A DNA stretch of 64,000 nucleotides, taken from assembly GCA_036852015.1 (NCBI GenBank), contig JAANDG010000609.1:1-64000 (forward strand), written 5' to 3'. The DNA comes from Pelodera strongyloides (lineage: Eukaryota; Nematoda; Chromadorea; Rhabditida; Rhabditidae). Within the stretch, counting starts at the first letter, position 1; the number at the start of each line of letters is the position of its first letter. A program made the position numbers and the translations under genes. The notes below the pieces were generated by a model. It was given only the letters and a program-made list of their open reading frames with translations. It was not told the DNA's origin and searched no databases. This document shows, in pieces, positions 1 through 10,906 of the stretch.

Positions 1-463
1 GATCATTTCGATTATAAGCACGGATTTTTATTATCCTTTATCTTAGTCCTAATTCATAAACATGTCGTTTGCAAAATAAATTCTAAATGAACCACCACCC
101 ACAAGTAACGCATATGTTCTCTGGTGAGAATGTGAATATATTTTTCATTTTATAAAATCGTTTAGGTTCATCGTTTATTTCTCATTTCTGCTCTAAGGTC
201 GTATATTTACTGTCGTATATTTTACATCCTCGTGTCTTACTACCTTCCAAGCTTACTGTATTTTCCCCTAATTTCCTTCTAGTCTGAATTGTATTTTATG
301 TCTGCCTTGTATTTTATGAACGGTCATTTGTTTGCGTGCCCTCAGCTTGATCTATTAAATTATTAATATAATAATTATCATTATTTTATATCCCAGGTTC
401 TATCCTTACCCTTGGGTGTTTTAATCCGAAAAGAGGAACCAATTTTGGTTGAAATTCCTCAAA
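1..463. other. 5' flank of the metallophosphoesterase gene
   Basis: AT-rich sequence with no gene seen. A cccag acceptor-like site near 395 could be a trans- or cis-splice acceptor upstream of the start codon at 464; this is inference. Nothing else was recognised here. Confidence 0.4.
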
Positions 464-3400
464 ATGGACAATTATATCCTTGTCGATCCCCTCTCAAGCA
501 AGCCGATTGAATGTTGGAAGAAATATTTGAGACAAGGAAGGATTTGCGAACCGGCAAAAACACTCAGGTAGCCATTTTATGTATTTCACAGGCGAATACG
601 ATTTTCGGTTTGAATAACTTTATTTACCAAATCTTATCGTTCGCACGCCGCTAACGTAGACTGCAATTTGCTCTGTGAGCGACACTTGACCTGACTTACG
701 TACAAATAGGAATTTCCCACCAAGTTCCCCGCCAAAAATCACTTTGTGAAGCGATACGAGCGAAAATTTCCCAGACAAACCATTACAAAAATGTGAATCA
801 AAATTTTTTATTACTCTTTGGAAGAACGTCACCCGCAACCCCTATATAATCCAATAGTGCAAATCGCGTCACGAAGTCGCGTAACGGAAAATATTCCAAA
901 ATTCATCGTCAATCGAAAAATGAATCCAATGAAAAATTAAGGGTCAATGAGATAAGCAAACGCGAACACTGACTCGCTTGTCCCCAGCGAATCCGAAGCG
1001 AGATATAAGCGAAAGTCGCGTGTTAGAGAACGACTAAATAGCACTATGACAGCGAAGACGCAGAGTAGACGGCCAGTATCGATCCGATTACCGGGAAAGG
1101 AAGTCTAAGTTCAATTTAGATTCTATATAATAAAAAAAAGTGATGTGAAGCAAAATGGCTGATACCGTGGTGTGCACTTCCTTATCGGGACCCATGAACA
1201 AAATGATATCAAGCTCGGCGAAAACCTCATCCGCGCGGACCATATATGGAAATGTTTCTGGCGATGACGTCATCAAAAATGAAAATCGTCAGAATCGCTC
1301 CGTTCAAAGTGCTAACGTATTCAGAATGAAGAGAGAAGTTTAGAAACAAGGTTCATTTTTCTGCTCCTGTTTTGCTTCAGAATCTATGACGTTAAAAATA
1401 AGTCGACGTGCAAAATTCATTGTAGTGCCAAATTAATGATGCAAGTGAACTTCAATGATGAAGTCAGGGGTGCATGCGAGAAAGATTTTCATTTACGCTT
1501 CTGCTTCAGAATCTATGACGACAAAACTAAGTCGACGTGCAAAATTCATCGTAGCGCCAAAGTAATGGTGCAAATGAACTTCAATGCTGATGACTTATGT
1601 GCATTCGACTTAGACGGAAATTCTGTCATCTGATTCAGAATCTATGACGTCAAAAAGAAGTTGACGTGCAAAATTCATCATGGCGCCAAAGTAATGATGC
1701 AAATGAACTTCAATGCTGATGATTGATGTGCATTCGACTTAGACGGAAATTCTGTCATCTGCTTCAGAATCTATGACGTCAAAAAGAAGTTGACGTGCAA
1801 AATTCATTGTAGCGCCAAAGTAATGCTGCAAATGAACTTCAATGCTGATGATTGATGTGCATTCGACTTAGAAGGACAATACGTCATCTGCTTCAGAATC
1901 TGTGACGTCAAAAAGAAGTTGACGTGCAAATTTCATCGTAACGCCAAAGTAATGCTGCAAATGAACTTCAGTGCTGATATCTGATGTGCATTCGACTTTG
2001 AAGGACAATACGTCATCTGCTTCAGAATCTGTGACGTCAAAAAGAAGTTGACGTGCAAAATTCATCGTTACGCCAAAGTAATGCTGCAAATGAACTTCAG
2101 TGCTGATATCTGATGTGCATTCGACTTTGAAGGACAATACGTCATCTGCTTCAGAATCTGTGACGTCAACAAAAACGGTTACCACGGGCGAGCGAGGCGG
2201 GCCGGAGGCCCGCCGAGCGAGCTAACGGTTATCGAGGCCCGCGAAGCGGGCCGAGAAGTCGAGGGTGCGTAGCGCGCGAAGCGCGCGGAGCACCCGAGCT
2301 AGAGCGAGGCGCGCGCAGCGCGCCGAGCTCTAGTCTAAGCACCCCCTATAAAAAAAGTCTGCCATTCGCGTCACGTAACGGTAACGCTCCAAAAGTGCAT
2401 CGCAAATCGAAAAAGTAATCCTATGAAAAATTAGAGCTCAATGAGATAAGCAAACGCGAACATTGTGTCGAGTGTCCCCGGCGATCCCGAAGCGAGATAT
2501 AAGCAAAAGTCGCGTGTTAGAGAACGACTAAATAGCACTGCGACTGATAAGACGCAGAGTAGACGGCCAGTATCGATCGCACTATTGCGCAATAAAAATA
2601 GGCCAGCCTAACCTCAAACTTGGGTAATTAAACCGCAGCTGGCAAAGAACAGGGAGAAATTGTCCGCATAAATAGAAATGATGCGGCGGATCAATTTGAT
2701 ACGCAAAGTGATCGTTCTTTGACATTGAAGGTACTATGATCGTTAAAATTAAGTCGAAATTTAAAATTCACCGTAGATCAAGTCTAATGAGGTAAATCTA
2801 CTTCAATGATGATGTGAGACGCGCATTTGACTTAGACGTGCAACATGTCTTCTGCTTCAGAATCTATGACGTCAAAAATAAGTCGACGTTCAAACTTCAC
2901 CGTAGCGACATAGTAATGCTGCAAATCAACTTCAATGATGATGTCAGACGCGCATTTGACTTAGACGGGCAACATGTCTTCTGCTTCAGAATCTATGACG
3001 TCAAAAATAAGTCGACGTGCAAACTTCACCGTAGCGACATAGTAATGCTGCAAATCAACTTCAATGATGATGTCAGACGCGCATTCGACACAGACGGGCA
3101 ATACCTTTTCTGCTTCAGAATCTATGACGTCAAAAATAAGTCGACGTGCAAATTTCACCGTAGTGATATATTAATGCTGCAAATCAACTTCAATGATGAT
3201 GTCAGACGCGCATTTGACTTAGGCGGGCAACATGTCTTCTGCTTCAGAATATATGACGTCAAAAATAAGTCGACGTGCAAACTTCACCGTAGCGACATAG
3301 TAATGCTGCAAATCAACTTCAATGATGATGTCAGACGCGCATTCGACTCAGACGGGCAATACCGTTTCTGCTTCAGAATCTATGACGTCAAAAATAAGTC

Positions 3401-6400
3401 GACGTGCAAACTTCACCGTAGCGACATAGTAATGCTGCAAATCAACTTCAATGATGACGTCAGACGCGCTTTTGACTTAGACGGGCAACATGCCTTCTGC
3501 TTCAGAATATATGACGTCAAAAATAAGTCGACGTGCAAACTTCACCGTAGCGACATAGTAATGCTGCAAATCAACTTCAATGATGACGTCAGACGCGCTT
3601 TTGACTTAGACGGGCAACATGCCTTCTGCTTCAGAATATATGACTTCAAAAATAAGTCGACGTGCAAACTTCACCGTAGCGACATAGTAATGCTGCAAAT
3701 CAACTTCAATGATGATGTCAGAAGCGCATTTGACTTAGGCGGGCAACATGTCTTCTGCTTCAGAATCCATGACGTCAAAAATAAGTCGACGTGCAAACTT
3801 CACCGTAGCGACATAGTAATGCTGCAAATCAACTTCAATGAATGTCAGACGCGCATTTTGTCTTAGACGGGCAACATGTCTTCTGCTTCAGAATCTATGA
3901 CGTCAAAAATAAGTCGACGTGCAAACTTCACCGTAGCGACATAGTATTGCTACAAATCAACTTCAATGATGATGTCAGACGCGCATTTGACTTAGACGGG
4001 CAACATGTCTTCTGCTTCAGAATCTATGACGTCAAAAATAAGTCGACGTGCAAACTTCACCGTAGCGACATAGTAATGCTGCAAATCAACTTCAATGATG
4101 ATGTCAGACGCGCATTTGACTTGGACGGGCAACATGTCTTCTGCTTCAGAATCTATGACGTCAAAAATGAGTCGACGTGCAAACTTCGCCGTAGTGATAT
4201 AGTAATGCTTCAACTAAACTTCAATGATGATGTCAGCCGCGCATTTGACTTAGACGGGCAACATGTCTTCTGCTTCAGAATCTATGACGTCAAAAATGAG
4301 TCGACGTGCAAACTTCGCCGTAGTGATATAGTAATGCTTCAACTAAACTTCAATGATGATGTCAGCCGCGCATTCGACTTAGACGGGCAATACCGCTTCT
4401 GCTTCAAAAGCTATGACGTCAAAAATAAGTCGACGTGCAAACTTCACCGTATTGATATAGTAATGCTGCAAATCAACTTCAATGATGATGTTAGACGGGC
4501 ATTTGACTCAGACGGGCAACATGTCTTCTGCTTCAGAAGCTATGACGTCAAAAATAAGTCGACGTGCAAACTTCACCGTAGCGACATAGTAATGCTGCAA
4601 ATAAACATAGTAATGCCGCAAATCAACTTCAATGATGATGTCAGACCGCATTCGACTGAGACGGGCAATACCGTTTCTGCTTCAGAATCTATGACGTCAA
4701 AAATAAGTCGAAATGCAAACTTCACCGTAGTGATATATTAAAGCTGCAAATCAACTTCAATGATGATGTCAGACGCGCATTTGACTTAGACGGGCGGCAT
4801 GTCTTCTGCTTCAGAATCTATGACGTCAAAAATAAGTCGACGTGCAGACTTCACCGTAGTGATATAGTAATGTTGCAAATCAACTTCAATGATGATGTCA
4901 GACGCGCATTTGACTTCGATACCGTTTCTGCTTCAGAAGCTATGACGCAAAAAATAAGTAGACGTGCAAACTTCACCGTAGTGATATATTAATGATGTAA
5001 ATCAACTTCAACGATGATGTCAGACGCGCATTTAACGCAGAAAAAAAAGGAAAATAGCACATAAAATATAAGGCTTGCGCGAACGCTCAAGTAAAACGTA
5101 AAACGCTAGAGCGAGGCGCGCGCGCAGCGCGCGCCGAGCTCTAGTCATTATACGATAAAAAATAAAAGGAAAGTAATACAAAGCGTAGCGTTCCACCTCA
5201 AGTTTTTAGAACACGAGTTTCTTGATTATTTCTACTTGCTTGGGAAGAAAACGACAAAAATTATAAAAAATAGATAATTTTTATAGACTGGACGCCCCAA
5301 TTCACGAAAACAAAGTGCGTTTCGTGTGCATATCGGACACACATGAACGATTAGGTGAGCGTTTCGGTATTTAGAAAAAAGGTGTACAGTTTGCCGTCTT
5401 TATGGTCAGTATGCTGAGTTATGTGCACCAATGTATAGAGGAAGTTCTTACGTTTACATAGAGGCTGATGGCAGCATATTTATTTTAATCACAGGTTAAT
5501 ACGACTTCGATAGGCTGACCATATCTTGCTTATGCTCCCTTTCAGATGATATTCTGACAACAATTCCTGATGGTGATGTATTAATTCATGCGGGAGACTT
5601 TACAAATTACGGCGACGTGGGAGAAGTTATCAAATTTAATGCAGAAATTGGTGAGTTTTCAGCTACGTATTTATGTGTGTGCTGACAATGCTACAAAGCC
5701 CAATTCGCACAGCGTCGTGCAAAAAGGGACCTGGTGTGCAATTCGGTGCACAAACCTTGTGGCGCACCCGCGGCTCACATCACCCACATGTTACACTTCC
5801 AAATAGTGTGCCATAAGTGCTACTTTTTTTCGGGATGACTGCGCTAAGTTACATCAGGGTAAGGACATTCCTTATAATTTATTACTGCATTTTTGTTTTT
5901 ATTCAATTATCATTTCAGGTCGTCTGCCCCACAAATACAAGGTGGTCATAGCTGGAAATCATGAACTCGGCTTTGAGGATGGAGAGGTAGGCGATTAGAT
6001 TGAACTTCATTTATCCTCCGTTTATTATGCCCATCGAGAAATTATACGGAAAGTCTAACTTTCTACAATTTTTATTACGCAGATAAAATCAGCCTGCATG
6101 ATTTAATGTTCCTGACAGTGAGTTTTAGTTGTAGTAAAGCAGATCATCTATTGCTGTTAGCTATTGAATTTGCTGATACTTTCATCAGGGAAGTCTGCGG
6201 AGTGCCGTACAATTAGTGGCTTTCACACTGTAATTAGGGTAATTAAGGTTTCTATTCCAGGAAATGAACGACCGTCAATTGGCCGGATTGAGTATGTTGG
6301 GAATCAACAAGGCATACGAACTTCTCTCCAATTGTATCTACTTGTGCGATAAGGAAATTAAGGTTGTTATAACTATGATATTGCTATTCATATCATATGA

Positions 6401-7465
6401 AACGTATGACACGCGAATTTCCGCAGCGTATACTTGACAGCATTTCCATGTATTATGCGGATTTTTATCGGCACATAATCGAACACAAACCACGTTATAC
6501 ATCGCTTTAATTGTCTCAATATTCATATCGTTCCAGCTCTTTGGCATGCGTATCTACGGTGCTCCATGGCATTCGATGCCCGGTTATTCCTTCTTCCGAC
6601 CGCGGGGACAGAAGATTCTCCATAAATGGAATCAGATTCCGGCGAATGTGGATGTTCTGATCACGCACACACCACCACTTGGTAAGGAATTAGGGAAAGA
6701 TAAAGATAAAAAGATAAAGAGTACCGGGGTTATATCAACCGAATCCGCAGTAACGGTGCACCGGTGTCCGGTTCATTGCTGAAGCCGTACATACTTCCCG
6801 GACACCAATTTTCTCGGGAAGCCGATTAGCTCCCAGAGAAAATAGGGAAAAAAAGGACTTGAAAAAAATGGGAGGTGCTTTCTCATCACCCTTGCTTGCA
6901 TTTTCTGTAGAATCCTTTTTGCATTTTTTTTCATGTTTTCGTTCCAGGGCACGGCGATTTCAACTCGTGGAACAAAATGGACGGAATCCTTGCCGGTTGC
7001 ACGGAATTATTGAACACTGTCGAGCAGCGAGTAAAGCCAAAGTGAGTAATAGTTTATTTAAAAAAAGCTACGGCGTAGTCGCACGAAGGTGGTGCGCGGC
7101 AAAGCTCTCCCGCAATTGCGCGCATCGATATCCTTTTTATAAACTTGACGCCGCTAGCGCGTTCTTTTGCGGCTAAATACCGACGGCTCATTTAGCACGG
7201 GTAAGGGACTTTTAATCAATGACATATGGAAATCTTGAATTTGTTTTGTTTTGTCTTTTTATTTGTTTTGTATTTCAGATATCACGTATTTGGCCATGTG
7301 CACCAGATGCACGGTGCGACCACCAACGGGGACACCGTATTCATAAACGCAGCAATTTGTGACCACAAACTACGGTCGTGTTATGATCCGATTATTTTTG
7401 ATGTTCCTCTACCACCCGGTGTCACGAAAGATGATTTTGTGAAAAATAATAATATTGAGAAGTGA
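464..7465 (+). CDS. MPPED1/MPPED2-like metallophosphoesterase, 8 exons
   Basis: Metal-dependent phosphoesterase of the MPPED (239AB/UPF0046) family; physiological substrate uncertain, these enzymes hydrolyse cyclic nucleotide-type phosphodiesters in vitro. Exons: 464-567, 5287-5354, 5546-5650, 5919-5986, 6261-6362, 6537-6681, 6948-7041, 7279-7465. They total 873 bases (290 codons plus stop) and every junction keeps phase. The length matches vertebrate MPPED2. Motifs in order: RFVCISDTH (metal ligands D and H), HAGDFT, VIAGNHEL, RIYGAPW, THTPPLGHGDF, HVFGHVH. The last motif keeps the canonical His that MPPED2 has replaced by Gly, so the active site looks complete. Exon 1 begins MDNYILVDPLSSKP, which resembles the family N-terminus, and joins exon 2 in phase across a 4.7 kb intron filled with repeats. 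No signal peptide or membrane segment, so probably cytosolic. Confidence 0.92.
1369..2172 (+). repeat. 129-bp tandem repeat, block 1 (about 7 units)
   Basis: The motif ttcagaatctatgacg recurs with aatctatgacg starting at 1381, 1510, 1639, 1768, 1897, 2026 and 2155, exactly 129 bases apart. Units here are degenerate: in the frame that is open in block 2 they carry in-frame TGA and other stops, so this block is unlikely to code. It is cut off at 2172 by GC-rich hairpin sequence. Confidence 0.95.
2180..2333. repeat. cluster of GC-rich palindromes
   Basis: Four consecutive hairpins in otherwise AT-rich DNA. Examples are ggcgggcc/ggcccgcc near 2196-2215, ggcccgc/gcgggcc near 2237-2252, and a terminal 35-base hairpin ending in CTAG at 2333. 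A close copy of the terminal hairpin sits at 5106-5144. They probably form the 3' end of the Helitron-like units. Confidence 0.8.
2334..5144 (+). mobile_element. Helitron-like composite 2, head-to-tail with the first
   Basis: Starts TC immediately after the CTAG of the first unit. It shares the CCCCTATA-type start, then repeats the same leader (2364-2580 matches 860-1086, including the shared tract acgcagagtagacggccagt), then a 17-unit 129-bp array. It ends with the hairpin 5106-5144 finishing in CTAG, again followed by T. Head-to-tail arrangement with internal minisatellites is known for non-autonomous Helitrons. No transposase is visible. Confidence 0.5.
2732..5036 (+). repeat. 129-bp tandem repeat, block 2 (17 units, open frame)
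   Basis: Units start (aatctatgacg or variant) at 2861, 2990, 3119, 3248, 3377, 3506, 3635, 3764, 3892, 4021, 4150, 4279, 4408, 4537, 4686, 4815 and 4937. Spacing is 129 except one 128 step (breaks the frame near 3840), one 149 step (small local duplication) and one 122 step. Because 129 is a multiple of three and units lack stops, long frames stay open (2814-3866 and 3842-4741), encoding a 43-residue repeat containing FCFRIYDVKNKST. No start context, promoter or homologue is evident, and the reverse strand is also partly open, so coding is not established. Each unit carries ttctgcttcag, an excellent nematode 3' splice-site match. Confidence 0.95.
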
Positions 7466-7526
7466 GAATGTTAGATTAGAGTCATGAAACCAACACATAG
7501 AATGGGGTTTTTAGTTAGAGAGACAA

Positions 7527-7567
<41 letters not shown>

Positions 7568-8658
7568 CAGGCTCATTGAAAAGAGCAGTTCCCCAAGTAA
7601 TGTTTCTGTGTGTTGGCTAGACCTCTTGAAAATGTAAATATAACTGACCCATTGTGTGGCAAATATTCACTTATGCGCTTATATGTAAAGGTTTTTTTTG
7701 AGTTTTTTGTTTTGTTTTTAAAGTAGATTGTTTAGTTTCGATTAGTATATACCAGAGGTGCTCCGATAACTAAGGTTTACGTAGAACTGTTCATTCAACT
7801 TATCCACATCATCCGTTTGAGGGTTTGAGAATTATTTTGCCTTTCTTCTGTAAGCTGTACACAATTCCTTCTGCTCCTTTTCTATGCTAATTTGCTCGGG
7901 TAATCTACCCTTATCTGTGAATTATTCACAATTAGCGATGTGCACTAGAGCATTGGGAACTCAACAATATCCAAGTAGTTTACATTTTTCTAAAATAGAA
8001 TTTCCATATTTTGTCAAAAAAGTGGATTTTCCAATTTTCCTGTGCACATCGACTCAAATCCCAGTGTTTTCTTTGGCATAATACGATAAGAACTCAAAAA
8101 TTGATAATTGAACGTTGTAAGGGTATTTTTGTTTTCTACCGTGTGTATGATTATTTTAAAAGTTTCAGTTTTTCATAAATGTATCTGTTTTCCTTCAATT
8201 TCTGATAACTTTCGTTTATTAGAATTTGAGGCCAGAAACAATTAAGTTATTTTCATTTTTTATGCGAAATTTCTTCATATACATTTTTTTATTTGAACGT
8301 TTTAGTTTTAGACATGTATCTTTATGGTTATTCTTTTTAGTGTTAATTGATAGTGTTTAGTGAACTTCGTAAGTCCTTTTTTTATAAAGCGATATATATT
8401 AAGGTTAGTGGTTTCTAATAATATACTGTACAAAAAAACTTTGTTCGTACTTGCACAATTGTGTAAAATAAAGCATTTCAATTGGTGTTTGTTGAAAATG
8501 AATAAGGTGCCTTCTTTTGTAATGATATTTCATTTACGCTACAAGAGTGTCGCCTTTATTCAAGGGCGGTTCAATACAGGGTTTCAAAGCTTATGACTTG
8601 TTCCGAAGGTGACGAGTTCCAGGAATTACCATAGCATAGAGCGGATATCGCATGCATA
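7466..8658. other. 3' flank of the phosphoesterase gene, no gene seen
   Basis: AT-rich downstream and intergenic sequence. It contains a (GA)n microsatellite at about 7530-7563 and a candidate polyadenylation signal (aataaa) near 8467. No supported coding region on either strand. Confidence 0.5.
7530..7563. repeat. (GA)n microsatellite
   Basis: Perfect run of alternating ga of about 34 bases just downstream of the phosphoesterase stop codon, preceded by two copies of agagacaa. Confidence 0.95.
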
Positions 8659-9905
8659 CAGTGCAGCGCATAAATATACGGGCACCCAAAAAACGTGTTT
8701 CTACTAGGTTTGGAGGAAATCTAATGATTTTCAGCATAAAGAATAAAAAAATTATATAATTATATTAATTTTAATGACGCCAAATTGAAAGTCAAAAAAT
8801 GAAATCGAGAGTTCGCACAAACCATTTATGTGGTCTTGTAGATCTTTTCATGGCGAGAATTTCTGTAAAAAAATTATAATTTTAGGCGTACTCCGAAGGA
8901 AGTTACGACGTCTTGAAGTGCGCTCGCATGAGCTGTTTTGATCCCTAGCGTACCCCTTAAAGGGATGGGTTCACTACAAAATCACCTTGTTTTTATGATT
9001 TACTTTGATTGTACACAGGAAAACTTAAACAAAGAGCATAATAATATTCCTTGAATTATTCCCTAGGGAAGATATTAGGTAAAAAAAGGTGAGTATTGAT
9101 CTTTTTCCGATAAAGTTGTACTGCAAGATAAACTAAGGAAGCTAAGAGATATGGCTGAAACACACTGTTTTGAGCAAAATAAACTGCAGTCTTCATCGTT
9201 TATTTCACATAAAACAATGAAAAAACAGTGTGTTTCACCCATATATCTTAGCTTCCTTAGTTTATCTTGCAGTACAACTTTATCGGAAAAAAATCAATAC
9301 TCACCTTTTTTACCTAATATCTGCCCTAGGGAATAATTCAAGGAATATTTTTCATGCTCTTTGTTTAAGTTTTCCTTTGTACAATCAAAGTAAAGCATAA
9401 AAAAAAGGTGATTTTGTAGTGAACCCATCCCTTTAATTCTTAATAAGCTTCACAATTGCCTAAATTCAAGACACCGTAACGTCCTTCGGAGTACGCCTAA
9501 AATTATGTTTTTTTTACAAAAATACTCACCATGAAAAGATCTGCAAGATGATGTGGGTGGTTTTTGCGGAATCTGGATTTCAGTTTTTTTACTTACAATG
9601 TGGGGCAATTAAAATTAATATAATTTAAAGAAAAAAATACTGTTTATGCTGAAAATCATCCTGTTTTGGTTTGAGGGCATTCTTGATTTTAGTGGTTGCG
9701 CTAGACCTTGTAGAAAAAGCCCCTGCCTCAATACTTATGACGCGGCGTTTTTTGGGGTTTCGTACCCTAATTTTCCCGATTTTTTGCTGAAATTGTTTGT
9801 CACTAGGTTTTTGGCCATCCTCGATTTGGTAGGATGGGTGATTTTCTCAAAAAGTGCTTTTTAGTGCTAGATTTGGGGGTGCCCGGATACTTATGACGCG
9901 CACTG
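8659..9905. mobile_element. palindromic Tc1/mariner-like non-autonomous element
   Basis: A 1247-base foldback element. The ends read CAGTGCAGCGCATAAATA at left and the inverted CAGTGCGCGTCATAAGTA at right. Both are flanked by TA (8657-8658 and 9906-9907), as expected for Tc1/mariner insertion. The arms pair over much of their length, for example 8961-9175 with 9210-9435, around a short centre near 9190. No transposase frame is present; the small open frames inside are not supported as genes. Confidence 0.8.
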
Positions 9906-9907
9906 TA

Positions 9908-10906
9908 TTCTTAATCTTCTAGTCTTAAGATACAGTAATAGACTTGTTGTTTCGCTTTTTATCACATTAACCTACAGTACAAATCGTGACTCAAATCTGA
10001 CGCGAAATTGCCAATCCCATAACTGTAAGCCGTTGTTTATCATCAACTCTATATTTTTTGAGTTATTATGACAACCACCATTTCCAATAATATAATTTAT
10101 TTAAAATAACGCGAATTCATGTAAAGCAAAGTTTGAGCGGGAGTTTCATTGCATTTAAATTGGCAATAAAGTAAAGAAATAAAAATGAAGACGTATCGAT
10201 TATAACAATGCTAGTAGAAATAATGTTTACATTAGACAAACTGAAAAAAAAGGAAAAAGAACGATTCGATATCAATTAAAACCATCCACCGGAAATAAAC
10301 ATTAGTGATATAGAATGGATATCACGGGAATGCAAAAATCACAAAATTCTGAAAGGACTTTTAAATGCTAATTTGATAAATCAATAACAAAGCTCTTAAA
10401 ACCCATCGTTTAAATAGAAAGGGATTCAGAAGGCTGGTACGTATACTTTGGAGCTCGGAAATATCTTCGAGGACCATGAGGAAGCTCTGTCATTGAGCGA
10501 CGCTACTGTGGTCTCGCAAACATGGTTGTGTGCGCCAAAAACGCGCCAAATGTGTGCCATATCATAGAGGCGCTTTCGCGTAGGCAAATGAAAGTGCCGC
10601 ACAATTTCGGAGTTTTTTCGGAGTAAATTGTGACCCAGAGTTAATTGGTTGAGCACAGTATTTCAATGTTGCACATTTGATATTAACAGAGCTTTAACTA
10701 ATAAAGATAGAAGATGAAAATTATTAGTCGGCTAGAAAGGATCGGGTCAGGAAAAGGCGTTTAGGCTCTTGGGAATCGGAATTCTACGAAATAAAAATTC
10801 AAGAAGGAAATTGCAAGGAAGAATGGTTGTAGATCTGTACAAGGGAATTGTTGAAAAACAATAATTGTCGTTCAATGTCTATTTTGATAACGTAATGGTA
10901 ACCTTT
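9908..10906. other. intergenic, no gene seen
   Basis: AT-rich sequence between the Tc1-like element and the 3' end of receptor gene A. A 76-codon open frame on the minus strand (10426-10656) has no recognisable domain and no convincing splice partners, so I do not call it. Confidence 0.4.

Larger units (their letters stand above)
829..2333 (+). mobile_element. Helitron-like composite 1: leader, 129-bp array, GC hairpins, CTAG end
   Basis: Lies in intron 1 of the phosphoesterase gene. A leader (about 860-1086) is followed by seven degenerate 129-bp repeats (about 1369-2170), then a series of GC-rich palindromes (2180-2333). The last hairpin, 2299-2333, has outer arms CTAGAGC/GCTCTAG and inner arms GGCGCGC/GCGCGCC; it ends in CTAG and is followed by T. 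A terminal hairpin and CTAG|T, with no terminal inverted repeats, is the architecture of a non-autonomous Helitron. The 5' end (TC near 829) is uncertain because the base before it is G rather than A. No Rep/helicase is encoded. Confidence 0.5.

Noticed and set aside
2814..4741. Two large repeat proteins (350 and 299 codons)
   Set aside because: Openness follows from a stop-free 129-bp unit. There is no start context, the reverse strand is partly open too, and the array sits in an intron, so it is kept as a repeat with a coding question, not a gene.
1369..5036. CRISPR-like array
   Set aside because: Units are 129 bases with no repeat/spacer alternation, and the surroundings are eukaryotic intron sequence.
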